NCBI RefSeq assembly: GCF_901933205.1
Contig: NC_044596.1
Coordinates: 6,754,214-6,818,213, forward strand
Direction of reading: 5' to 3'
Length of the DNA stretch: 64,000 nt
Source of the DNA: Camarhynchus parvulus
Lineage: Eukaryota; Chordata; Aves; Passeriformes; Thraupidae
Shown piece after piece: positions 1 to 64,000 of this stretch; positions within the stretch are counted from its first letter, which is position 1, and every line of letters begins with the position of its first letter. Made by a program: the position numbers and the translations under genes. The notes beneath the pieces were generated by a model. The model did not search any database, was not told the DNA's origin, and was given only the letters and a program-made list of their open reading frames with translations.

Positions 1-299
1 CCACACCATCGGTTTAGCAATGCAAAGGGAGGTACTTTTCCTTTTCAAGGTCTGTATCCATATGTCCAGCTAGAAAAGAGAAACAACCTGAATCTGCCTG
101 CCAGTCTAGCCTTCAGCTCACTGCTTTTCTCCAAAATGGATTGCAAGGCTGGGAGCATAGCAGAGATCCTCTCCAGGGGCGTTTCTAAAGGCAGTGGGAC
201 AGCTGAGCACACAGTGTGCTGAGGATCAGGCAGGACGCTCCAATGACATACCATCCCAATGAGTGTCACTGCGAAATATCATGGAGTAGCCATGGAAAA

Positions 300-550
300 A
301 AGGACCTGGGGATGCTGGACATGCACTAGCCACATGTGCTGGGACCCAGAAACCACCCTGAGCCCTGGGCTGATTGCACAGTGTGGGCAGCAGGGGACGG
401 GGGATTCTGCCCTGCTCAGGTGAGATCTCACCTGCAGAGCTGCTTCCAGCTCTGGGAACCAACATCAGGAAGATGTGGAGCTGCTGGAGCAAGGCCAGAG
501 GAGGCCACTGAGATGCTCCAAGGGCAGCCAGGCTCCTGCCAAGGACAGGG
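300..550 (+). repeat. CR1 LINE fragment
   Basis: The sequence GGACCTGGGGATGCTGGAC, then GCTGGGACCCAGAAACCAC, CAGCAGGGGACGG and GATGTGGAGCTGCTGGAGCA, follows the order of the last part of the CR1 reverse-transcriptase ORF (the region ending just before the 3' tail). Truncated at both ends. Confidence 0.72.
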
Positions 551-1914
551 ATGGGGAGGAAGGTGTCACTGATGTGTCCATGCTGGCTGCCGGGTAACAA
601 GTGTCTGCTCTGGTTCACCTGACAGTACTCCAGAACACAATGCACCTTCCCTCAAGAGCAGGCTGCAGCTGGCAGCCCTTCATTTCTCAGGCTTAAAAAT
701 AGTCAGAGGAGTTATAAACAACCTTGCACATAACACAAGAGAAATCTTGTTTTTTGTCCTCTCCCTGTTCCTTGTGGGAACAAATGCTCTTATCTCCTTT
801 CTGTGCTTGGTTGACTGCTCTGCGCAGGAGAGACATGAACGATACAGCACATCCAGCACCTTGCCTTGTGTAAAGGAAATTATCTATTTATTTATTTCTG
901 CTTCTGTGATGCTCCAAGTTCTTCAGGGGAACCAGGATGAAGCAGCAGCTCAGCAGCCACTGGAGAATTGTTTGGAGACTGATATCCACCAGCCTCTGAG
1001 CTTTCAAAAAAATCTGCTTACAGAGGACAGACTTTGGCTCTTTCTCAAGAACTCCTTCCAAATCCGAGGGCTGTCTGGAAGGCTCACATTAATAAACAGT
1101 TGCACATTAACAGTTATGAAGTTTTTATCTTCTGCTAAAAGTTATGAATTATGCAGCAGGGAAATACATGAGTTAGTAGTGTGTAAAGAGCTCAGAGCAC
1201 CCCACGGATCCACTGTGTGGAGGTGCCATGAGCCCTGCGGTTCCCCTGTCTCTGCCAACCCCATTCCAGCTGTTGGCAAGTTGGTGCACAGGCTCCTGTC
1301 CCGGTTTGGTGCATGCCAGTTCCCAGGCTGGCCTGGGAAGTCTGTGAGCATGTCTGGCTCTGCTCTCCCTGGGAATGATGCAGCTGCCAGTGCTGGTCCT
1401 GCCCTTGCCGTGCCACCAGCTTCACCACATTGGGCCTTCCCCACAGAGTGGTGACAGTGAAAACCAGAGCCACACTATTTTGCTGTAATAAGGCATCTTC
1501 TTTAATCTTTCAGAGCCTTCCCTTCACTGCCACAGGGGAAAGCTCTTGATGGTGGCTTCAAGTCTGGCAGTAGGTTTGGTTTTTGGGGACCTGACTATAT
1601 GGGTCTGGGTGGTTCATCCCACCCATGTGCTGCAGCTATGGCAGCATTGCCTTCACGACCTTGTTCCCTAAATCAGCTGCTGTTAAGGCTTTGTTTATAG
1701 CTCTGCTTAACTAACAGAGTGTTGCATGTAAAGGTTCTTATTTATTATTTGGCAGACGGGGGTCTGTTAAATTCCAGTTAGAAATGAGTTGTGGGAAGAT
1801 CAGGCTCTTTGCAGAAACTTCCTCCTAAAACAATGGAATGGGACCAGGGACATGGAATTCATGCACCCCATGGCACTGCCCTGGGAATGAGGGACGGCAA
1901 TTATTAAAATTAAC

Positions 1915-2030
1915 TTCATAGAGTCATGAAATGGTTTGGATTGGAAGGACCATGAAAGCTCATTCCCTCACCTCTGCCATGGGCAGGGACTCCTTTCCAA
2001 GGCCAGGTGGCTCCTCATCACACAGGATTC
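1915..2030 (-). repeat. CR1 LINE 3' fragment
   Basis: Begins with the inverted CR1 tail (ATAGAGTCATGAAATGGTTT, then GGATTGGAAGGACCATGAAA), followed by the CR1 block GCCATGGGCAGGGACTCCTT and CCAGGTGGCTCC. Confidence 0.82.
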
Positions 2031-2993
2031 TGTGCCACAGATTCCAGGTCCTGTTGTGCCACTCAGGCACATGATGCTCTCCTGCTTTATGTATGCTGTA
2101 AATCCTGAGATTTCTTGTCTTTTTTCTCTTCCTTCTCTCCATGCACAGCCCCTGAATAGCCACCTCTGCCTGCTGCTCTGTATGGAATTTTTACTGGTGT
2201 AATGTATATTTTGACAAGGATTGTGAAGGCCCGAGGGTGACAAATATCAATTGCACACTGAATTTTCCACTCATTACTAGGACGAAGCTTCCCATGAAAT
2301 AATTCAGAAGTGGAAGAGATGCTGAGGAAACAACTTCTCCAGAATAGTGTCCCGCTCCCATGAGCTGAAGGAGAGTTTTGAATAAGCAACAGGCAAACAG
2401 TTTGACATAGTTTTATTTTCTCCCAGCACCACTATGATCTATAAGCCATAGCAGATTTTTCCAAAGAAGCTATAAGAACTCATTAATATTCATGTTGTTT
2501 AATCATGAGGCAGCAGTGGCGCAGCAGTGATAATACCCAATGAGTTTTGATGCACTGAGCTCACATCTCTAGAGGCTCCAGCTCTGTCAGCTGGGCCGCT
2601 AGGTGATGGACAAGATGCTCTACTCCTTTTGTCTTACTCGGGCTTGTCTCCCACCAATCCAGCCACTGCTGTTTTCCATCAGTCTGCATCTCAGCCAGAG
2701 GCTGTGCTCTGGGAAAAGCCCCGCTGCTGTGTTTATCCATGCAAGACAATCCTTGGAACCTGCTTCATGGCACCAGGCAGCATTCAACATGAACCTGCAG
2801 TTAATTATGCGTTCTTGCTAAAATAGTTGAGTAGCCTACATTCTGATTGCTGTTAATTGCATCCTAATGAATTTATGTGTCAGCTTGTTACATGCAACTT
2901 TGGTGTTCTGTAAATACCAAATTAAGTTGATTGTTCAGTCTTGAGGTACCTGAGGCACAAGTAGTCTACAACCAACCTCCCAAATGGAGAAGG

Positions 2994-3053
2994 CTGGAGT
3001 TGATTATCTTGGAGGTCTTTTCCAAATTTAATGATTCTATGATTCTATTCTAT
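2994..3053 (+). repeat. CR1 LINE 3' tail
   Basis: GGAGTTGATTATCTTGGAGG and TCTTTTCCAAATTTAATGAT, then ATTCTATGATTCTATT. This is the last 60 bases of a CR1 with its short terminal repeat. Confidence 0.8.
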
Positions 3054-3907
3054 AATTATTCCAGGAGCTTACATGGGGAAGGGCTCAGTGCCAGACCTTG
3101 CCAGGGACAGAGTTGGGCTCTGCTGGGCAAACAGTGGGATGTGACTCCAGTGCCAGACCCCTGCTGGGCAACCCCTGCCACCAGCCCAGCTGTTGGAAAA
3201 CACTACTGATGTTCTGCCAGTCCATGGACAGGGTTCCTGAAGAGTCAGAGAAGAAACTACAGAACCATAAACTGATCTGGAGAACAGAAAACTGTAATCC
3301 TATTGACTTCAGTGAGAGTTAAAAGCAAACAATTCTGTTAACTGTTAATTGTTATAATTGAACAGGATCAGAAGCCCAGCCTGTGCTCTATGAAGAAAAT
3401 TAAATCTTCTACAAAAGTTACCAAAATGATGCCATGCTTCCATTATGGCTCTTTACAGAACATTACTGTTTTTCATGTTTGCTACCAAAATACAAACAAT
3501 AGCTCCCTACAAAACTGTGCATGTTAGTTAACCTCATTAAATCCTAAAGGATTAGTCAGCTGTTCCTCAAAGTTATGTGGCTTGGAAAGTGATTTTCTAA
3601 TATGCAGACTTCAAAGGAGTTTTGAAATCCTGCAGTGTAAGCGAGACAGACAAATGTTAATCCACTGGAGGGCTGCTTAATGGCCTGTTTAATTTTTGTC
3701 TTGCTTGGTCTCTGTAAGCAGCTGGACATGAAGGCTGCTTGCAATTCAGTTTCCTCTTGTATCACCCCACTCATCGAATACGGATTCCTCTTCCACATGG
3801 ATGACAGTGCATTCAGGTATGGCCACGCTCCTGCATCTTTTCCTCAACCTACAGCTATGCAGGGACACAAATCCACGTGGGGAGGGCCTCCCCAGGCCCA
3901 CTGGTGG

Positions 3908-4150
3908 GTGATCATGGTTTGAGTTGGAAGGGACCTAAAGGCTCATTCCAAACCCCCTGCCGCGGGTAGGAAACTCTACCACTATCCCAGGTGGCTCCAA
4001 GCCATGTACGACCTGGCCTTGGACACTTCCAGGGATGGGGGAGCCACAGCTTTTCTGGGCCGCCTTTTACCAGGGCCACCTTTCACCAGCCACACCTTTT
4101 ACCAGGGCCTCAGCACCCTCCCAGGGAAGAACTACTTCCTTATAGTTCCT
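3908..4150 (-). repeat. CR1 LINE 3' fragment with internal duplication
   Basis: Inverted CR1 3' end: ATGGTTTGAGTTGGAAGGGA, then CCCAGGTGGCTCCAAGCC, GGCCTTGGACACTTCCAGGG and GCCACAGCTTTTCTGGGC. The 15-mer CCTTTTACCAGGGCC occurs at 4063 and again at 4095, so a 32-base segment is duplicated inside the element. Confidence 0.83.
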
Positions 4151-5049
4151 AATTGTTTCCTGCTTTAGTTAGTGTTAGGGAGGACAGGGAGTCTGTGCCT
4201 GCCCAGCATATCATGTGGAATTGGGAACCCACCATCGCACAGTCTTGGTGGGAACTACCCTGACTCAAATAAACAATGCTACTAACTGGGAAGTAATGAA
4301 GGAATTAAACACACTGAATTTTGAGAGCACAAAGAACTGAAACCCACAAATTAATTAAGGTTCACAGCCCCCCTGTGCGATTCAGAGGTAATTGCTCAGT
4401 TCATGGTTGATGTGGAAGAAGAGGGAAAGGAATGTGGCACAGTTGTAGCAGCTCTGTAATGTAATAGAAGAAGCACAAGTGGCACTTCAGCCACAAGAAG
4501 TGTCGCCTGCCTCCCCCTGCACCTCCTGGGGCTCACAGGGGACTGGAGGAACTGGGCTTGTGTGCTCCGGTGTTGTGAGTGGAGTCTGGACAGAGATCCC
4601 TGGCTCTGGTCCCATCCCATTGCTTTTCCCCACTAAGCCCTGCAGCATCAGCCACATTCTGCCAGGACGCTCAGATGAATCTTGAGATCCCTACCCATTA
4701 GTGTTGGAGGATGTTGCTGTAATGGAGACAGCCAGCAGTAAAGTCAGCAATCCAGGCTGAATAATGTATTCACTGCTGTGTTATCAGCTGGGAAACCTGT
4801 TAGTAATAAAAATACATGAGCAGAAGCAAGAGCACATGAATGTTTAAAGGGACGAGGCCATTCTTGAGGATGACACTTAGGCAGGCCCAGTGTGAGTCTG
4901 GGTGTCAGACATATCAAAAGGCTGCTGTATGGAAGCATTTCAGCATGTCTAACATGCAGGGAGCACAGCTTCGCCTAAGGGATCTTATTTCATTCACCTA
5001 AAAATGAAAAGCATCACACCATACTCTGAAGATCAGTGAAAGATCCTAA

Positions 5050-5097
5050 CATTGGACTCAAGGATCTCAAAAGTCTTTTCCAACCTAAATGATTCTC
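5050..5097 (+). repeat. CR1 LINE 3' tail
   Basis: ATTGGACTCAAGGATCTC and AAAGTCTTTTCCAACCTAAA, then TGATTC. This is a CR1 3' end immediately followed by a second CR1 copy. Confidence 0.75.
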
Positions 5098-5119
5098 TCC
5101 TCTTCCAAGTAAAGCAGCA

Positions 5120-5392
5120 AGATGAGAAGAAATAGCTTCAAGCTGCACCAGGGGAGGTTTACATGAGGCACTAGGGAAAATTTCTTCATCAAAAGGGTTG
5201 TCCATCATTGGATCAGGTTGCTCAGGGCAGTGGTGGAGTAACCATCCTTGGAGAGATTGAAAAGATATGTAGATATGGCACTTGAGGACAAGGATTAGTT
5301 GTGGCTTTGGCAGTCCTGGGTTAATGGTTGGACCTGATGGTCATAAAGGTTTTTTCTGACCTAAATGATTTCATGATTTTATGATTCCTGAC
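5120..5392 (+). repeat. CR1 LINE 3' end copy
   Basis: Reads through the CR1 order: GCACCAGGGGAGGTTTACAT, AAAATTTCTTCATCAAAAGG, GATCAGGTTGCTCAGGGCAG, GTAGATATGGCACTTGAGGA, TTAATGGTTGGACCTGATGG and ATGATTTCATGATTTTATGA. One of the most complete 3' ends in the window. Confidence 0.88.
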
Positions 5393-7984
5393 CCTTTTGT
5401 CAATAACAAATAGTGTCCAAAACCCACAAGCAGGACACATCTAACAACAGGATAGGCTCTTTTTCTCTTTTTTTTTGCAAAACTGGTTTTGAGGGCTGAC
5501 ACTGAAAGATGAAGTACTGTGTACTCCCTCCCCTCATCCTTCAGTGAGATTGAGCCCAGCAGTGGGAGTTGAGAACTGATATCACTAAAACAGATGCATC
5601 AGCAAAGAAAGAAAAGTCCCTGCTTTGTGAGAGGGAAATTAACTTTAACATCTTCATTATAAGTCAGAGGAAAGGTTGGTGCTGGAATGGTGAGCTTTGA
5701 AGATTACCATATTGTCATTATTCATTAATGACTACAAAAGAAGCTGCCTCTAAATGATAACAGTGGAGTATAATGGGAAACCTGTGAAGCTTCTATTAGA
5801 TCCCATTTACTCCCAAACAGTCCTTTGCAAATAACTTATTAACAAAACCCAGCAATATTAATCCAGTTTTGGCTACAGTGACATGTGTTGCTGTACAAAC
5901 TCTGCCAGGAGAAAAAAGAACCTAGAAAAACTCTCCCTGTATTTAGAGCAATAATTTAATAACTAAATTATAATAGGACAAGAGCTCCAGAATTATGGAT
6001 GTCATAATGCAGTGGGAGGATTTTTGTCTGGCCGATGCAGGACGAAAAATGTCACCAGTGTTCTCAGAGGAATGGTGACATTGTACATAAGCTCTGGTTC
6101 TGAGACTGCCTCTGCAATGTGTTGAAAACCATGCCGAAAGGCAGGAACCTGATCCAGAACTGGACACAGTGCAGTGGGAAGAAAATTTATTTCTCAGAGG
6201 ATGCTCAGCCATGGCACCTCTCAGCAAGAGTGTTGTGGAAGTCACAGAAAATAAGGAGACCTTTACATTTCAAGCATGGGGAGCTCTGTGTGAGTTGCCA
6301 TGTACAGCCCCAACCCAAGGGACCTCTGGACCCCAGGTGTATATTTTTTCCAAAGTTCTGCCTTTATTGTGGCCAGAGCTGGGTGACCTCTGCCTTGAGG
6401 TGAACTTTTTTTCTGTCAGCGTGCGTTATTCTACTTCCTGTACTAAAATGTAAATTAACTTAAAGCCTTTGTAAGCAGCTTATTCAACATGAGATGTAAT
6501 TTCAGCTGGGGCTGTAAAAATTCTCTCTGTAAAACTTTTATCAAAGTTATTTTGTGTTATTATTGCTTTCTGTGATGTGTCTGGATTTTCTAAACAGCAA
6601 ATAATTCTGCACTTATCTTGGTTCCTTTGATAATATTTTTTATGACAGATCTACTGAGACTCTAGCTACATTATTAACATGCAAAAAGAAGAATGGGGAC
6701 ATTCTTTTCTAAATAACTCTGTGTAAACCCTTGCATGCTGCTGCTTAAATACTAATCATGGAAAGACAAGAAATGTATTAATCATATAGATTTATACAAG
6801 TAATGTAACCAGATCTGCATGAGCTGTTGCTCAGAATAACGAAGGCAGTCATCCTTATGCTAGGCAAGGCTGATCTGCTCAAATGAGGCTTTCTGGAAGG
6901 TACAAGCAGTTGGAAGACCGACAAAGTGATGAAGTCAGTGATGTCAATAGCAGTCAAAGAAAGGTTGGCTGTGTCAGTCTGAAATCACACCTCAAACACT
7001 AGGGAATGATCCCAGGAGAGGACTGATGCACACACAGGTAACCCTAGTGCTCCCTCCAAATGTAGGGGTGGGGAAGGAGACTTGTTTTTCACTTCCTAAC
7101 ACTCCACTGCTCTTCCTTCATCCTCTTTTCTAGAAGTCAAGAGAATTGTTAGTGTGTTGTTGCAGCTCAGACCCCCTCTCCTCTGTCAGTAGGGCTAGTG
7201 GAACTGGAGAGGGCAGGATAACGCCCTTAATCCTCTGTCACTGGTTCCAGTCCACTCAGATGTTTCAAGGTGTCTGTGAAAGACAGCTCAGACCTCATGT
7301 GCAGGACTCAGGCTGGGAGGTGATGACTGACAGGAGTGGGCATCAACTCTCAAGAAAATTGAGTTTCCTCTGGCATTCTCCAGAGAAGTTTGTGCACAGA
7401 CATAGAGGGCTAGGAGTGCTGCTCTGTGAGCTCTGACTGGTCCTCCTTGTTTCCCCAGGCTGCTCAAGCAGCTGATATTCAGTGAAGAGAGAGAAAGTGA
7501 CTGCTGAAAAGGAGCCGGAATCAGAGAGGTGCTGGGGATTACTTTTATGAGACAGACTGGGACAGGCTTTTGGACCACGCCAGCTATCCCAAATCCCTGT
7601 GAACAGGGTTATAAAACTTGACAGGGCTGCTGCAGATATTTCATATCCTATTAAAGATGCAAAACCACTGACAGAGATGAACCGCTTACAGACACTAACT
7701 CACTGCTGGTGAAGGAGGCTGACAGCAAGGGGAAGGTCAAACAAAGGATTTTAGTGGGTGATGATCAGAAACACACCCAAGTGGAGAGAAATGGCTGAAT
7801 GGATGGTAAAAATTATAAAACATCACCAAACCAATAGCTTCAGACATTCCTAATAAATGGATGACTAGCGTACTTTGCCAGTCAGTTCCACATGCAGAGG
7901 AGAGCTGGCCTGTGACACCCATTAGCTGGGGTTTTCTCCCAGCACAGACCATTCCCAGTCATTAAATTTAGAGCTACAAAGTTG

Positions 7985-8230
7985 ATCAAGAGGCTGGAGC
8001 ATCTCTTATGAGGAAAGGCTGAGGGAGCTGGGCCTGTTCATCCTCAAGAAGGGGTGACAAAGAGGGGAGCTCATCCATGTCTATAAGTGTTTAAAGGAGG
8101 GCTGCCAAGAAGACGGACCAGGCTCTGTTTGGTGGTGCCCAACAGGAGGACAAGAGGCAATGGGCAGAAACTGATGCACAGGAAGTTCCACCTGAATATG
8201 AAGAAGAACTTCTTTATACGTGAGTGACAC
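7985..8230 (+). repeat. CR1 LINE fragment, RT end to early 3' region
   Basis: AAGAGGCTGGAGCATCTCTT, AGGCTGAGGGAGCTGGGCCT, GGACAAGAGGCAATGGGCAG and GAAGAAGAACTTCTTTATAC match the C-terminal RT coding region and the start of the CR1 3' region. It ends before the terminal repeats. Confidence 0.85.
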
Positions 8231-8559
8231 AGCTAAATATATTTGTGAATCACAGCTAAATAAACAGGCTCGTGTGAAGAGAAAACCCACTGGGTTTGTG
8301 TTTTCCAGTTGAAAAAGTATCTGCATCTGTTTATATTTAAATCGTACCCACTGTTCTGAGCTCTGCTTTGGCCTGAGGTGCTTAAGCTACCTTGAACCAA
8401 CTGGTTCCAGTGGCAGTAGCCATGGGAATGCTGGGAATACACGGGAGTGGTGTCTCTGCCTGTCTGGTTGTGCAGGCACTAAGTGCAAACATGAGAGCGA
8501 ATCATGCACACCCCATCTCAGCTCTCGCACCTATCTCGAACCCAGCTGCCAAGGGGGTC

Positions 8560-8880
8560 TCCTGGCTAAGGGATGACCCTGGCTGAAGGTAAACTCTTCC
8601 TTAGGTGGGAGCTGACTGGGAGCTCTTAGCTGAGAAAGGCCCTGGCTGAGGGGGGCTCCAGTCTGAGGAGAGATCCTGACAAGAGATGCTTGCTGACAGG
8701 AAACCCTGCCTGGGATGGGCACTGACTGAGGACCTCCTGGCTGAGGAGAGATTACTACACAACGCAAGCCCTCGCTGAGAGGGGACCCTGCTGCAACGGG
8801 CGCTGGCTGGAGAACTCCTGGCTGAGGGGATATCCCGGCCTAGGCGGGGATTGCCTGAGGGGCTCTTTCCGGAGCAGGGG
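8560..8880. repeat. Degenerate minisatellite, about 15-18 bp unit
   Basis: About 17 imperfect copies of a unit resembling CTGGCTGAGGGGAGCTC, in head-to-tail order. Clear copies begin at 8562, 8579, 8642, 8738 and 8817, with others reading CTGACTGAGGACCTC, CTCGCTGAGAGGGGACC and CTGGCTGGAGAACTC. Units vary from about 15 to 19 bases. The array stops where the CpG island begins. Confidence 0.75.
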
Positions 8881-9217
8881 GCCACATCCGGAACGCGCCG
8901 CAGCTCCTAGAGGGTCCCGGCGGGGCCGGGTCTGAGCCCCCTACATGCCCCGCCCCGGGCCGGCCGGGCCCGGCCCAGCACCGCACGGTCTGTGACAGGC
9001 AGCCCCGCGCCAGGAGCGTGTCCCGGGCGCGGCAGGCCGGGAGGGGCGCGGCCAGTGAGGCCGGTGGGGCGCGGTGGAGACGGGAAGGGCGGAGCCTGGA
9101 GGGTGGGGCCGGCGAGGCGGAGCTGGGGCGGTGCGGCGGGGCGCAGTCGGGCGGCAGCCGCGGCCGGGGCGGGAGCGGCGGCAGCGCGGGGTGGGTTGCG
9201 TCGCCCCGTGTTGCGGC

Positions 9218-64000
<54,783 letters not shown>

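Larger units (their letters stand above)
1..8559. other. Upstream intergenic DNA without a supported gene
   Basis: No open frame here has recognisable protein similarity, consistent splice structure or length beyond chance. Seven CR1 fragments are identifiable and listed separately; the rest is unassigned unique sequence. In human the gene upstream of MAGI3 is LRIG2 (from memory), but nothing here resembles its coding sequence. Confidence 0.7.

Noticed and set aside
226..645. A minus-strand open frame whose translation resembles one at 32166-32507 (shared FWVP.HVA pattern)
   Set aside because: At first it looked like a dispersed gene or retroviral repeat. Both lie antisense to CR1 ORF fragments on the + strand, which explains the similarity.
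747..1454. A 235-codon open frame upstream of MAGI3, the longest outside the gene and its CpG-island shadows
   Set aside because: It begins at a TTG, not an ATG, matches no family I recognise, and has no flanking splice or promoter context. A chance open frame is the simplest reading; a protein search and RNA-seq would settle it.
9074..9217. In-frame N-terminal extension of 48 codons before MSKTL
   Set aside because: It would have to start at GTG; no ATG is present in that frame, and the conserved MAGI3 protein starts at 9218.

Overview
This is vertebrate nuclear DNA, most likely from a bird. The evidence is a multi-exon GT-AG gene, a CpG-island promoter, and about two dozen truncated CR1 LINE copies, many ending in the ATTCTATGATTCTGTGATT-type 3' tail typical of avian CR1. 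I cannot name the species. The only gene I can support is MAGI3 (membrane-associated guanylate kinase, WW and PDZ domain containing 3), on the + strand, from its start codon at 9218 to the window end at 64000, where its last visible exon is still open.

Layout. Bases 1-8550 are upstream sequence with no convincing gene: mixed AT/GC DNA carrying seven recognisable CR1 fragments. At 8560-8880 a degenerate minisatellite of about 15-18 bp units abuts the CpG island (about 8880-9910), which holds the promoter, the 5' UTR and coding exon 1 (9218-9539). Intron 1 (9540-35413, 25.9 kb) contains eight CR1 pieces in ordinary non-coding DNA. Exons 2-21 then follow in 28.6 kb, separated by introns of 90 bp to 3.4 kb. 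I reconstructed 21 coding exons with consistent splice phase: 4278 coding bases, 1426 codons, ending on a codon boundary at base 64000 without a stop.

The predicted protein reads, in order: PDZ1 (about aa 18-107), a partial guanylate-kinase-like region without a P-loop (about 108-200), an acidic linker, WW1 (295-328), WW2 (342-374), PDZ2 (409-493), PDZ3 (577-655), PDZ4 (724-807), PDZ5 (847-937), PDZ6 (1011-1097) and a long Ser/Lys/Arg-rich tail with two RGRSASP motifs. MAGI3 is a tight-junction and synaptic-type scaffold. In mammals it gathers PTEN, receptors and signalling proteins at the membrane through its PDZ domains.

I found no operon, CRISPR, phage or novel multi-gene system. The points worth following up are about gene regulation: a 90-bp G-rich intron 17 whose retention would delete PDZ6, a T20 tract forming the exon 19 acceptor, an intron 3 hairpin, the minisatellite beside the promoter, and the exon 10/intron 10 region that undergoes premature polyadenylation in human MAGI3.
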